A stretch of 64,000 nucleotides of DNA from Clostridia bacterium (lineage in GTDB: Bacteria > Bacillota > Clostridia > Oscillospirales > Acutalibacteraceae), in contig JAFSEF010000101.1 in the NCBI GenBank assembly GCA_017435865.1, positions 1-64,000 of the forward strand, read 5' to 3'. The position numbers and the translations under genes were made by a program. Below are positions 52,941-62,268 of the stretch, piece by piece. Each line of letters opens with the position of its first letter. The first letter of the stretch is position 1. The notes beneath the pieces are model-generated. The model was given only the letters and a program-made list of their open reading frames with translations. It searched no databases and had not been told where the DNA came from.

Positions 52941-55181
52941 TCAAAAAGAAATTTGTTCACCTGAGTCCTCAGCAGACAACACGGCACCTGCAGAAGGTAA
53001 TGTCTTGGTTCTGTAACGGGACGGTTTTACGAAAGTGCCTTCCTTGTAAACTTCAGCGTTCATTAAACGATGTCCTTTTTTAATTTTCATGACCGCAACA
53101 CCCTGCGTATCCTTTGTGGTTTTACTTGCGATAACAGCTGAGTTCATCAAAAGGAAACGTCCATTAGATGAGGTAAGGACAAATTCACGGTCTTCTTCTA
53201 TATGTGCAAACGCTGTAATTTCGGACTTGTCAGAATATGCCTTCAGAAGTTTTTTGCGGTTTGTTTTCGTTTCATAAGAACTCATTTCAACTTTTGCGAC
53301 TTTGCCATTCTCAAAGAAGAACAACATCTGTCCTGTATAGTTTTTAGTTACAGCCATAAATATTGCCGTTTCACCGTCATCCATTTTAAGTCTGGATGCA
53401 ACATAATCACCAAGTACGGAAGCTTTGCATTCATCAAAATCATTGCACTTTGCTTTATAAACCTGACAACGATTCGTAAAGAACAACAGATCAACAGAAT
53501 TTGATGTTTCAAAACTGAGGAGAATTTCGTCTCCTTCTTTCAGTTTGTGATTGTTACCCATTCTCCAGGATTGCGGCGTGATCTTCTTAAAATATCCTTC
53601 CTTCGTGAAGAACAAAAGAACCGGGTAATCAGGCACTTCTTCAAGATCACTGAATTCATTCTCTTCGGAATCATAAACGATTTCAGAACGTCTTTCCTGA
53701 CCGAATTTCTTGCTGACATCGTTCAATTCACCGATGATGATGTCTTTGATGCGGTCTTTGTTGGCAAGGATGTCTTCCATATCTTTGATATCTTTCTCAA
53801 GCTGTTCAACATCCTGCAATCTTTTGAGAATGTATTCACGATTCAGATGACGCAATTTGATTTCAGCAACATATTCTGCCTGAATCTGATCAATGCCGAA
53901 GCCGATCATCAGATTCGGCACAACCTGACTTTCTTCTTCAGTTTCTCTGACAATACGGATTGCCTTATCGATATCGAGAAGGATTTTCTGCAACGCTTTC
54001 AGCAAATGAAGCTTATCCTTTGCTTTTTGCAGATCATAGCAAACGCGTCGCTGCACACATTCCGTTCTGTAAGCAATCCATTCAAGAATCAAATCTTTAA
54101 CACCGAGAACCATGGGTGTACCGGCAATCAATACGTTAAAATTGCATGGAAATGTATCCTCAAGCGGAGTCTTCTTGAAGAGCATCTGCATGAGCTTTTC
54201 CGGATCGGAACCACGCTTCAGATCAATTGTGATTTTAAGACCGGTTTTATCGGTTTCATCTCGGATATCACTGATTTCCCGGACCTTACCACTCTTTGCA
54301 AGATCTATAATCTTATCAATAATGGCTTCACAAGTTGTTGTCGCGGGGATTTCTTTGATATCAATACAATTGTTTGATTTATCGTATTCATACTTGGCAC
54401 GAATACGAATGGGACCACGTCCGGTTGCATATACTTCTGCCATCTTCTGTCTGTCATACAAAATCTGACCGCCGCCGCGAAAATCGGGAGCAAGAAGTGT
54501 TTCAAGTACATTGTGATCAGGGTTCTTGATCAATGCAACAGTTGTGTCGCATACTTCTCTGAGATTGAAAGAACAGATATTGCTTGCCATACCGACTGCA
54601 ATACCCATGTTGCTGTTTACAAGAATTGACGGAAATGTGACGGGAAACAAAGTCGGTTCAGTTGTTGTGTTATCGTAGTTCGGTACAAAATCAACAGTAT
54701 CTTTATCAATATCTCTGAACAATTCAGCACAAAAACTCTCAAGTTTTGCTTCCGTATATCTGGAGGCTGCATATTGCATATTCTTGGAATATGCTTTACC
54801 GAAATTGCCCTTTGAATCAACATAAGGATGCAAGAGTGCTTCATTGCCTCTTGTGAGTCTCACCATTGTTTCGTAAATAGCCGCATCACCATGCGGATTC
54901 AGCTTCATGGTACTGCCAACGATGTTTGCAGATTTAGTGCGGACACCCGTAAGCAATCCCATCTTGTACATTGTGTACAGCAATTTTCTGTGGGACGGTT
55001 TAAATCCGTCAATTTCCGGAATAGCACGGGACATGATGACGCTCATGCAATACGGCATATAGTTGATTTCAAGGGTATCAGTAATTAACTGATTCTCAAC
55101 AATTCCGGCTCCCTGAATATGAGCCTTGTTATCGGCAGCATTGCTTTTATCTTCTTGTTTCTGTTTTGGTTTTCTTGCCAT
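52941..55181 (-). CDS. parC: DNA topoisomerase IV/gyrase-like subunit A
   Basis: A 746-residue type IIA A-subunit. It has the winged-helix segment GFKPSHRKLLYTMYKMGL, PHGDAAIYETMVRL, and the catalytic Tyr142 in QYAASRYTEAK. A coiled-coil gate region follows, then a C-terminal beta-pinwheel of about 200 residues without the GyrA box QRRGGKG. This fits ParC or a second clostridial topoisomerase rather than GyrA. It decatenates or relaxes DNA with the B subunit 14 bp upstream. GGAGG fixes the ATG at 55181. An Ala occupies the position of the fluoroquinolone-contacting Ser. Confidence 0.92.
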   Translation of the reverse strand: MARKPKQKQEDKSNAADNKAHIQGAGIVENQLITDTLEINYMPYCMSVIMSRAIPEIDGFKPSHRKLLYTMYKMGLLTGVRTKSANIVGSTMKLNPHGDAAIYETMVRLTRGNEALLHPYVDSKGNFGKAYSKNMQYAASRYTEAKLESFCAELFRDIDKDTVDFVPNYDNTTTEPTLFPVTFPSILVNSNMGIAVGMASNICSFNLREVCDTTVALIKNPDHNVLETLLAPDFRGGGQILYDRQKMAEVYATGRGPIRIRAKYEYDKSNNCIDIKEIPATTTCEAIIDKIIDLAKSGKVREISDIRDETDKTGLKITIDLKRGSDPEKLMQMLFKKTPLEDTFPCNFNVLIAGTPMVLGVKDLILEWIAYRTECVQRRVCYDLQKAKDKLHLLKALQKILLDIDKAIRIVRETEEESQVVPNLMIGFGIDQIQAEYVAEIKLRHLNREYILKRLQDVEQLEKDIKDMEDILANKDRIKDIIIGELNDVSKKFGQERRSEIVYDSEENEFSDLEEVPDYPVLLFFTKEGYFKKITPQSWRMGNNHKLKEGDEILLSFETSNSVDLLFFTNRCQVYKAKCNDFDECKASVLGDYVASRLKMDDGETAIFMAVTKNYTGQMLFFFENGKVAKVEMSSYETKTNRKKLLKAYSDKSEITAFAHIEEDREFVLTSSNGRFLLMNSAVIASKTTKDTQGVAVMKIKKGHRLMNAEVYKEGTFVKPSRYRTKTLPSAGAVLSAEDSGEQISF

Positions 55182-55195
55182 TTTGTCCCCTCCTC

Positions 55196-57181
55196 TCAAT
55201 AAACATCTGCAAGTTCAATATAAAGATGACCATAGTCAGCGATATGCTGTTTGCGAGCTGCAAGATTATCACCAAGCAGCATTTCAAACGTATCGTCAAT
55301 ATATTGAGCATCAGAATTGGGCTCAACTTTTATCAATCGCCTTGTTTGCGGATTCATAGTTGTAAGCCACATCATATCAGCGTCATTTTCACCAAGACCT
55401 TTTGAACGCTGAATTGTGTATTTCTTATCTCCAATTGCTTCAAGAGCATCCTGTTTTTCTTTTTCTGTATAACAGAACCATGTTTCATCTTTACAGGTGA
55501 TCTCATAAAGCGGCGATTCGGCAATAAAGACTTTGCCTTCTGAAATCAGAGACGGCATCAGGGCATAAAACATAGACAGAATGAGTGTGCGGATCTGGAA
55601 TCCGTCTACGTCTGCGTCAGTACAAATGATAACCTTGCTCCAACGCAGGTTATCAATATTGAATTCAGCGACACCTTTTGCAGATTTATCTTTGATCTGT
55701 ACACCGCATCCGAGAACTTTAATTAGGTCAGTTATGATCTCACTCTTGAAAATTTTACTGTATTCAGCTTTCAGGCAGTTCAGAATTTTACCTCTGACGG
55801 GTATTACAGCCTGAAATGAAGAATCTCTGGCCTGCTTACAGGCACCCAATGCCGAGTCGCCTTCCACGATAAATATTTCTCTTTCGTTAACATCTTTGCT
55901 GCGGCAATCGACAAACTTTTCAACTCTGTTTGCCATATCATTGGATGCTGTCAGGGTTTTCTTCAGATTCAGTCTTGTAGCTTCTGACCTGACTCGCGAC
56001 CGCATATTGATCAAAACACGGTCACCAATCTTTTGTGCATCAGTGGGATTTTCAATGAAATAAATTTCGAGCTGTCTGCGGAAAAACTCCGTCATTGCTT
56101 CCTGGATAAATTTATTGGTAATCGCTTTTTTAGTCTGATTCTCGTAAGAAGTCTGAGTTGAGAAAGAAGATATTACCAACACAAGACAGTCCTCAATATC
56201 CTGAAAAGTAATTTTTGAATCACTCTTGGAATATTTGCCGCTTTGTTTTAAATACGCATCAATTTGAGCGACAAATGCACTACGAACTGCTTTTTCAGGT
56301 GCACCGCCATATTCAAGATAACTTGAATTATGATAATATTCTTTTAACTGTATTTTTTCAGAAAAAGATACAGCAGCATTGATTTTCAACTTGTAATCAG
56401 GTTTATCTTCTCGGTCACGACCGACTCGTTCGGTGTACCACACCTGTGCAGGTACAATTCCTTTGTCTCCGAGATATTCATTTATATAATCTTCAATGCC
56501 GTGTTCATACAAATATTCAAATGTTTCAAACTTTGAATCTGTTAACTGATTCTTCAGGATGAAGCGAACACCGGGATTTACAACGGATTGCCTCTTCATA
56601 ACATCCTGATAGTAATCAAGCGGAATGGCAATGTCGGTAAATACTTCGAGGTCGGGTCTCCAACGGATGCGAGTACCTGTATCACGTTTGGCATAAGGTT
56701 CCTTTTGTAATCCGCCGATATTCTCACCGCGTTCAAAATGCAGCTTATACAAATATCCGTTGGAATGAATTTCAGCATCCATATACTCCGATGCATATTG
56801 TGTCGAACAAAGACCCAAGCCGTTCAGACCGATGGAAAACTCATAGCTGCCGCCGGAATTTGTATTGTACTTGCCTCCTGCATACATCTCGCAGAAAAGC
56901 AATTCCCAGTTATATCTTTGTTCATTGTTATTAAAATCAACAGGCATGCCCCGACCGAAATCCTGCACTTCAATGCTTCGGTCAAGGAATCTTGTGACGA
57001 CAATTTTTTCGCCGAATCCTTCTCTTGCTTCATCAACCGAGTTGGAAATGATTTCAAATACAGAATGCTTGCATCCTTCCAGTCCGTCATCACCAAAGAT
57101 GACAGCAGGTCTCTTTCTGACTCTGTCGGCACCTTTCAATGATACAATACTGTCATTTCCGTAATCATGCTTTTTTGCCAT
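55196..57181 (-). CDS. parE: DNA topoisomerase IV/gyrase-like subunit B
   Basis: A 661-residue type IIA B-subunit. The GHKL ATPase has EIISNSVDEAREGFG and DFGRGMPVD, the transducer domain follows, and the Toprim domain has IVEGDSALGACKQARD and DADVDGFQIRTLIL. It supplies ATP-driven strand passage to the A subunit. GGAGG lies just upstream of the ATG at 57181. The pair is likely the only topoisomerase IV of the genome, though gyrase genes are not in the window. Confidence 0.92.
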   Translation of the reverse strand: MAKKHDYGNDSIVSLKGADRVRKRPAVIFGDDGLEGCKHSVFEIISNSVDEAREGFGEKIVVTRFLDRSIEVQDFGRGMPVDFNNNEQRYNWELLFCEMYAGGKYNTNSGGSYEFSIGLNGLGLCSTQYASEYMDAEIHSNGYLYKLHFERGENIGGLQKEPYAKRDTGTRIRWRPDLEVFTDIAIPLDYYQDVMKRQSVVNPGVRFILKNQLTDSKFETFEYLYEHGIEDYINEYLGDKGIVPAQVWYTERVGRDREDKPDYKLKINAAVSFSEKIQLKEYYHNSSYLEYGGAPEKAVRSAFVAQIDAYLKQSGKYSKSDSKITFQDIEDCLVLVISSFSTQTSYENQTKKAITNKFIQEAMTEFFRRQLEIYFIENPTDAQKIGDRVLINMRSRVRSEATRLNLKKTLTASNDMANRVEKFVDCRSKDVNEREIFIVEGDSALGACKQARDSSFQAVIPVRGKILNCLKAEYSKIFKSEIITDLIKVLGCGVQIKDKSAKGVAEFNIDNLRWSKVIICTDADVDGFQIRTLILSMFYALMPSLISEGKVFIAESPLYEITCKDETWFCYTEKEKQDALEAIGDKKYTIQRSKGLGENDADMMWLTTMNPQTRRLIKVEPNSDAQYIDDTFEMLLGDNLAARKQHIADYGHLYIELADVY

Positions 57182-57212
57182 GGAATCCTCCAATAATTAA
57201 AGTCATTTATAT

Positions 57213-57242
57213 ATAATACACTAAATATAGGTATTTCGTCAA
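57213..57242 (-). promoter_or_regulatory. parE promoter
   Basis: On the minus strand TTGACG (57242-57237), an 18-bp spacer and TATTAT (57218-57213). The context CTTGACGAAAT also occurs in the ABC operon promoter at 12501-12529. Confidence 0.6.
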
Positions 57243-57286
57243 GCTGAAATTTTATATCATGTGATGTGTCGCAATGCATAAAAAAC

Positions 57287-57310
57287 TTTTTTCAAAAATT
57301 TTTGAAAAAA
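57287..57310. repeat. 24-bp perfect palindrome between parE and secG
   Basis: TTTTTTCAAAAA with its exact complement, no spacer, in the 223-bp divergent region. It lies upstream of the secG promoter and may be an operator or an upstream element. A closely related dyad is at 58834-58860. Confidence 0.6.
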
Positions 57311-57324
57311 ACTTAAAAAAAGAC

Positions 57325-57353
57325 TTGATTTCTTTGAAAGCTTGTGCTATTAT
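57325..57353 (+). promoter_or_regulatory. secG promoter
   Basis: TTGATT (57325-57330), a 17-bp spacer and TATTAT (57348-57353), with an extended TGC. It should also drive the tRNA-Lys gene that follows secG. Confidence 0.65.
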
Positions 57354-57404
57354 AATCGGGCACTGAGATGTGAACAGTGATTAAGTTGAGAGGAAGGTTT
57401 TGAA

Positions 57405-57671
57405 ATGCCTTTTTATGAATACTTATTCGGAGCAGTCATGATTGTTGCTTCCATCGCAATTGTTATTCTTATTCTCCTTCAGCAGAGCCGTAATTCCGGT
57501 CTTTCCGGTGCTATTGCAGGCGGTTCCGATAATTTCTTCGGCAAAAACAAGAACAGCAGTACTGATGCAAAGCTGTCCAGAATCACTAAGATTCTCTGTG
57601 TTGTTTTCTTTATTATTACTTTGTTTGCAACTTTCTTCTTTGCATTTATGAAGGGAAAGTTTGGAATTTAA
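57405..57671 (+). CDS. secG: Preprotein translocase subunit SecG
   Basis: An 88-residue SecG with two transmembrane helices (about 8-26 and 62-82) linked by a cytoplasmic loop containing LLQQSRNSGLSGAIAGGSDN, the family signature, and FFGKNK. It assists SecYE in export. GAGAGGAAGG lies upstream of the ATG. The stop is one base before a tRNA-Lys gene. Confidence 0.94.
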   Translation: MPFYEYLFGAVMIVASIAIVILILLQQSRNSGLSGAIAGGSDNFFGKNKNSSTDAKLSRITKILCVVFFIITLFATFFFAFMKGKFGI

Positions 57672-57672
57672 C

Positions 57673-57748
57673 GATCCAGTAGCTCAGCAGGCAGAGCACC
57701 TGCCTTTTAAGCAGGGTGTCCGGAGTTCGAATCTCCGCTGGATCACCA
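57673..57748 (+). tRNA. tRNA-Lys (anticodon TTT)
   Basis: The 76-nt gene has a 7-bp acceptor stem GATCCAG/CTGGATC, anticodon TTT, the standard T-loop GTTCGAAT, discriminator A and encoded CCA. It begins 2 nt after the secG stop with no promoter between, so it is probably cut from the secG transcript. Confidence 0.95.
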
Positions 57749-57751
57749 AAA

Positions 57752-57786
57752 AAAATCCGAGAAGCGTTTTCGCTTTTCGGATTTTT
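57752..57786 (+). terminator. Terminator after tRNA-Lys
   Basis: AATCCGAGAAGCG pairs with CGCTTTTCGGATT (one G-U) with a T4 loop, followed by T6. Confidence 0.9.
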
Positions 57787-57812
57787 TCTTATTCAAACGG
57801 TGGTGATTTTTC

Positions 57813-58514
57813 TTGCATAAAGCAAACAACATTTGCATGACTCCAATAGCAAAAATTATAACAGACTTCCCTACCAAATTCGGAATTCCAAGACAGGGCA
57901 ATCTTATTGATTCTATAAAAGGTCGGATTGTGTTTGAAAAGGAATACAGGGATCAGAATGCTCTTCGCGGATTGGAGGAGTATTCACATTTGTGGTTGAT
58001 ATGGTATTTTTCAGAATCAGATCGCAAGCAATGGTCACCGACAGTTCGTCCACCGAGATTGGGCGGCAACAAAAGAATGGGTATTTTTGCGACAAGAAGT
58101 CCTTTTCGTCCGAATCCTGTCGGTCTGACTTGTGTCAAAATTGATAAAATTGATTATGATACCAAAGATGGCCCCGTTATAACTGTCATCGGTGCAGATT
58201 TAATGAACAATACGCCGATTTTTGATATCAAACCTTATTTACCGCATATTGATGCAATACCTGATGCTGAAGGTGGCTTTGCTTCAGAGGTTCACAATCA
58301 AAAACTGAATGTATTCATACCGCAGCATATTGGACAGGAACTTGATGAAAATACAATTGAACAGTTAAAAGCACTTCTTGAACAGGATCCCCGACCGCAT
58401 TATATTGAAGATGTTGAAAGGGTTTATGGATTTGCATTTAAAGATTTAGAAATCAAGTTCAAAGTCAATAAAGAAGATTTGCAAGTTCTGTCAGTTTGCC
58501 GTCAATCACTATAA
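57813..58514 (+). CDS. trmO: tRNA (m6t6A37) methyltransferase TrmO-like
   Basis: A 233-residue TsaA/YaeB-family protein. IAKIITDFPTKFGIPRQGNL at the N-terminus and RPPRLGGNKRMGIFATRSPF then RPNPVGLT in the middle are hallmarks of the SAM-binding beta-barrel. TrmO methylates N6 of t6A37 in tRNA-Thr. The TTG at 57813 lies 7 bp after GGTGGTGA; the ATG at 57837 has no ribosome binding site. It complements tsaD, which makes t6A37. Its last 13 bp overlap the convergent small gene. Confidence 0.88.
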   Translation: MHKANNICMTPIAKIITDFPTKFGIPRQGNLIDSIKGRIVFEKEYRDQNALRGLEEYSHLWLIWYFSESDRKQWSPTVRPPRLGGNKRMGIFATRSPFRPNPVGLTCVKIDKIDYDTKDGPVITVIGADLMNNTPIFDIKPYLPHIDAIPDAEGGFASEVHNQKLNVFIPQHIGQELDENTIEQLKALLEQDPRPHYIEDVERVYGFAFKDLEIKFKVNKEDLQVLSVCRQSL

Positions 58515-58756
58515 TGTTTGCAAATAGGATCAAAAATTAATGCAGGAAGAAGCCCTGCGATAAGAATCCCCTTTGCATTTTCTGTGATAATATTTATTAA
58601 ATCAATACAATAATAGTATTCTATCAATATTCCTGCAATTGAGTACAATATGATTGCACTGCAATATAACATGATAAAAGTGAGAATTATTATTATTGAT
58701 ATTGTTTTTGATATATTATTTAATTCTTTAATATAGTTGATTACTGCATTCAACAT
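58502..58756 (-). CDS. Small membrane protein, function unknown
   Basis: An 84-residue protein with two hydrophobic helices (about 20-46 and 62-77) and a short polar tail. I cannot assign a family, though similar short proteins are common in gut Clostridia. AGGTG lies 6 bp before the ATG at 58756. It converges on trmO with a 13-bp 3' overlap. Confidence 0.65.
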   Translation of the reverse strand: MLNAVINYIKELNNISKTISIIIILTFIMLYCSAIILYSIAGILIEYYYCIDLINIITENAKGILIAGLLPALIFDPICKHYSD

Positions 58757-58833
58757 TTTCAGCACCTCACGTCACTATACTATCATTTTTCTTGTATCGA
58801 TACAATGATTAAATTATGGAATTATTTATGCCG

Positions 58834-58860
58834 GGTATTTTCAAAATTTTGAAAAATACC
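58834..58860. repeat. A/T-rich dyad upstream of nrdR
   Basis: GGTATTTTCAAAA and TTTTGAAAAATACC are inverted copies with one extra A. The core TTTTCAAAA/TTTTGAAAA also forms the palindrome at 57287-57310. It ends 2 bp before the nrdR -35 box. Confidence 0.55.
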
Positions 58861-58862
58861 GA

Positions 58863-58891
58863 TTGAACAACGCAATATCTTGTGTTATAAT
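58863..58891 (+). promoter_or_regulatory. nrdR promoter
   Basis: TTGAAC (58863-58868), a 17-bp spacer and TATAAT (58886-58891) with an extended TGT. Confidence 0.75.
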
Positions 58892-58924
58892 GAGATTCAC
58901 AATAACAAGGAAGGTAACAACTGC

Positions 58925-59380
58925 ATGAAGTGTCCGTTTTGCTCTTATTCAGAAAGTAAAGTCATTGACTCAAGACCTGCTGATGATGGTCAGCGAATTC
59001 GCCGCAGAAGAGAATGCATACAATGTGCGAAACGATTTACAACATATGAAGCAATAGAAAGTGTTCCGATTATCGTTGTAAAAAAAGATAAATCCCGACA
59101 GGTCTTTGATCGTAACAAGCTTTTAAGCGGTATGCTGCGTGCATGTGTTAAACGTCCTGTTACTCTTGACGTTCTTGAAACTGCTATCGATAAAATTGAA
59201 GCGCAACTGCACAATTCACTGGATCGCGAAATATCCTCAACTCAACTTGGCGAATTGACTCTTGAAAAATTGAAGGATATATATGAAATTGCTTATGTAC
59301 GTTTTGCTTCTGTATATCGCGATTTCAAGGACATTGATTCCTTCCTGCTTGAATTGCACAACTTACGCAATAACAAATAA
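58925..59380 (+). CDS. nrdR: Transcriptional repressor NrdR
   Basis: A 151-residue NrdR. The N-terminal zinc ribbon uses Cys3, Cys6, Cys31 and Cys34 around [20 protein letters not shown], and the ATP-cone domain follows from about residue 48. It senses ATP and dATP and represses ribonucleotide reductase genes, none of which is in the window. GGAAGG precedes the ATG at 58925. proC follows after a terminator. Confidence 0.96.
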   Translation: MKCPFCSYSESKVIDSRPADDGQRIRRRRECIQCAKRFTTYEAIESVPIIVVKKDKSRQVFDRNKLLSGMLRACVKRPVTLDVLETAIDKIEAQLHNSLDREISSTQLGELTLEKLKDIYEIAYVRFASVYRDFKDIDSFLLELHNLRNNK

Positions 59381-59404
59381 TGCTATTATTCAGGTTCAGT
59401 TTAC

Positions 59405-59437
59405 AAGAGAGTCGTGATGATCGGCTCTCTTAATTTT
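59405..59437 (+). terminator. Terminator between nrdR and proC
   Basis: AAGAGAGTCG pairs with CGGCTCTCTT (one G-U) around a 7-nt loop, followed by TAATTTTC. Confidence 0.65.
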
Positions 59438-59461
59438 CATTATACAAAGGAGAATGATTTT

Positions 59462-60265
59462 ATGACAATCGGTTTTATCGGTTGCGGCAATATGGCACAA
59501 CCGATCATCAGAAGTATAATTGACAAAAATCTTTTCATTTCAAATGATGTATACATATTTGATACAGATGCAGATAAGCTTGCAGATTTCTGCAAACAAA
59601 CCGGTGCAGTTGCATTAAGCAGTGAACATGAAATTGCAAATACATGTGATTGTGTTTTTTTATGCATCAAGCCCCAGGGATTTGATGCGTTGCTCAAGAA
59701 GATCTCTGCAGATCTGAATCATAATAAACCTTTGATAGTTTCCATTGCCGCAGGTAAAACAATCAGTTTTATTGAAAAATACCTTGACAACGCGAGAGTC
59801 GGCAGAGTATTTCCGAACCTCAATGCCGCTGTCTGTCAGGCTTGCTCAGCATTCTGTGTAAATGATGCTTGTTCCGAATCAGACAAAATGCTTATAGAGA
59901 GAATTTGTTCTTGTTTTGGCACAGCTCTCTTTTATCCGGAAGAAATGTTCTCACAATTCGGGGTGCTTGGTGGTTGTTCGCCTGCTTATACATTTATGTA
60001 TATTGCATCACTTGCTAAGGCAGCCCAAATGAATGGAATGAATCCTCAAACCGCTTTACAAACTGCCATTCAGGCTGTTCTTGGCAGTGCATTATATATG
60101 CAGCAATCAGGAATTGATCCTGAAATATTGATAGACAGAGTTTGCTCTAAAGGCGGCACCACAATAGAAGGAGTCAATATTCTCAGAGACAATCATCTTG
60201 ATACTCTTGTTTCTGATGCTTATAATGCTTCTTTGCGTAGAGATAAAGAACTCAGCGAAAACTGA
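59462..60265 (+). CDS. proC: Pyrroline-5-carboxylate reductase
   Basis: A 267-residue enzyme with the N-terminal NAD(P)-binding GFIGCGNMAQPI and the C-terminal helical dimer with SPAYTFMYI and SKGGTTIEGV, the signature for this family. It reduces P5C to proline with NAD(P)H. AAAGGAG precedes the ATG at 59462. No other proline gene is near. Length and motifs are normal. Confidence 0.94.
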   Translation: MTIGFIGCGNMAQPIIRSIIDKNLFISNDVYIFDTDADKLADFCKQTGAVALSSEHEIANTCDCVFLCIKPQGFDALLKKISADLNHNKPLIVSIAAGKTISFIEKYLDNARVGRVFPNLNAAVCQACSAFCVNDACSESDKMLIERICSCFGTALFYPEEMFSQFGVLGGCSPAYTFMYIASLAKAAQMNGMNPQTALQTAIQAVLGSALYMQQSGIDPEILIDRVCSKGGTTIEGVNILRDNHLDTLVSDAYNASLRRDKELSEN

Positions 60266-60320
60266 CTTCATGAAGTATCTGATATGAATGTAAAATATAT
60301 TATAATTTTAAAAAAAAGAC

Positions 60321-60349
60321 TTGTACTTTTTTAAACTTTATAATATAAT
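60321..60349 (+). promoter_or_regulatory. Promoter of the foldase gene
   Basis: TTGTAC (60321-60326), a 17-bp spacer and TATAAT (60344-60349). A second overlapping TATAAT sits at 60339-60344. Confidence 0.7.
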
Positions 60350-60410
60350 GTATGATTGTGTGGGAACATCTTGTTTCCGAAACAACTTTTTTAGTGAAAG
60401 GTGTATCACG

Positions 60411-62252
60411 ATGAACAACAAAAAAACAGAAGCTGATTATCGCGCAGAAAGAAAAGCGAGAATCGCAAAGAATGCCAAAAAATCCAACAAGGGCGGACTT
60501 GATGCCTACAAAGTCACCAAAGCCATTATTTGTGTGATTTGTGCTGTACTTGTCGTTGCGGCTGCTTATGGCGTATGCAATGCATATGGTGTACCGCAGA
60601 GATTGCTTCCTGCAGTTACAGTTGGTGACAGAACTTACTCTGTTGCTGAATACGAATATTATTATACATCTCTTTACGGCACACAGGCTCAGCAATCACA
60701 GCAGTTTGCCGAACAGTACGGTGGTACTTCCCTGCTTGCTGCTCTTGGTCAGATTGATTACACTGTACATCCTGAAAAGCAGACCAAGACTACTGATGAC
60801 GATACAACAATCACCTGGGCTGAATTCCTTGATGATTCCGTTATCGAAATGATGCAGTCCTACAACTATTATTTTGAACAGTGCAACGAACTCGGCATTG
60901 CTCTTGATGAAGACGATACTGCTGAAATTGATTCGATGATTGAAGAGATTCAGACTTATGCTGATACTTACAGCGTATCTCTGACCCGTTATCTCGGTTC
61001 TTACTACGGTAATGGTATGACAACCAAGCTGTACAGAAAGACTCTTGAAGATCAGAAGCTTGCAGAAAAGTACATCACGCATATTGAAGAACAGCATGAA
61101 GCATCCATCACTGATGAAGCTATTGAAGAAGCATATGCTGCTGATCCTTCCGCTTATCAGGTTATTGACCTTCGTGTATTCGGTATTGCTACTGACGGTT
61201 CTTCCGTAGTTGCTGATAACAAAGATTCTGATACTGCTGCAAAAGTTTCTGACGGTGATGCAAAAGCCGACGCAGAAGAAGCCCTCAAGAAAGCTGAAGA
61301 ATTCATGGGTCGCATTACCGACGAACAGTCCTTTATTGACCTCTCCGTTGAATATGCAGCTGAAGCAGATAAAGAAACTTTCAAAAATGAATCTGCAACT
61401 GTTGTAAATCAGGTTTCCAAGAGCATCATCTCTTCCAATATTTCTTCCGAACTTGCTGATTGGTTGTTTGAAGATGGTCGTGCTCATGGCGACAAATACG
61501 TTGTTACCTCCAATGAAGGTGATTATGTTTATGTTGTCTTTGTTGTCAAACCTGCTTACCGTGAAGATTCCGCTAAGGTTGATGTTCGCCATATCCTCGT
61601 TTCCTATGAAACCGGTTTGAATCATTTTGAAGAACATGAAAAAGATGGTACAGAACATACTGCTGAAGAAAATGATGTATTTGCAGCTGATGTTGCAAAA
61701 GCAAACGAAGAGTTCAATCTTACTCTCGACTATGCACTTGCTCTTGCAGAGAATGAAAAGTACACAGAAGATGTTGTAAATGCTACCCTGTCTGCAACTT
61801 ATGACATTTATGAAGCATATCTTGAAAATGCAACTGAAGAAAACTTTGCTACTCTTGCTACCAGCTACAGTGCAGATACCTCTTCCACTACTGCCAATGA
61901 AAATAAGGAAAACGGCGGTCTCTATGAAGATGTTGCACGTGGTGCAATGGTTGAAAACTTTGACAACTGGATTTATGACGAATCCAGAAAGTCCGGTGAT
62001 GTAGGTATTGTTCAGACTGAATTCGGTTTCCATATCATCTACTTTGTCGCAGAAAACGACAGAGCAGATTGGGAACAGACAGTTGTTGATGCTCTTACCG
62101 GAGAAAATGATGAAGCTTTCAACACAATGCTTGAAGGTGTTATTGAAGACAAGAGCAATGTTAAGGAAAGCTCCTTTAAAAACTATGCTTATAATCAGTC
62201 CATCAAATTGATCGAAAAGATTTACGGTGGCACATATTTCACAGTTGATTAA
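60411..62252 (+). CDS. Membrane-anchored parvulin-type peptidyl-prolyl isomerase/foldase
   Basis: A 613-residue protein. It has a basic N-terminus, one transmembrane helix (about 38-60) and a long helical SurA-like chaperone part. Parvulin-type motifs then appear: VDVRHILVSYETG near 390-402, and NGGLYEDVARGAMVENFDNW and GDVGIVQTEFGFHIIYF near 500-550. It should fold exported proteins, like PrsA. GAAAGGTG precedes the ATG at 60411. The acidic, Glu/Asp-rich composition is marked. Codon use suggests strong expression. A catalytically weak variant is possible since the proline-isomerase core is split by an insert. Confidence 0.85.
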   Translation: MNNKKTEADYRAERKARIAKNAKKSNKGGLDAYKVTKAIICVICAVLVVAAAYGVCNAYGVPQRLLPAVTVGDRTYSVAEYEYYYTSLYGTQAQQSQQFAEQYGGTSLLAALGQIDYTVHPEKQTKTTDDDTTITWAEFLDDSVIEMMQSYNYYFEQCNELGIALDEDDTAEIDSMIEEIQTYADTYSVSLTRYLGSYYGNGMTTKLYRKTLEDQKLAEKYITHIEEQHEASITDEAIEEAYAADPSAYQVIDLRVFGIATDGSSVVADNKDSDTAAKVSDGDAKADAEEALKKAEEFMGRITDEQSFIDLSVEYAAEADKETFKNESATVVNQVSKSIISSNISSELADWLFEDGRAHGDKYVVTSNEGDYVYVVFVVKPAYREDSAKVDVRHILVSYETGLNHFEEHEKDGTEHTAEENDVFAADVAKANEEFNLTLDYALALAENEKYTEDVVNATLSATYDIYEAYLENATEENFATLATSYSADTSSTTANENKENGGLYEDVARGAMVENFDNWIYDESRKSGDVGIVQTEFGFHIIYFVAENDRADWEQTVVDALTGENDEAFNTMLEGVIEDKSNVKESSFKNYAYNQSIKLIEKIYGGTYFTVD

Positions 62253-62268
62253 TTTTATATGTATCCAC

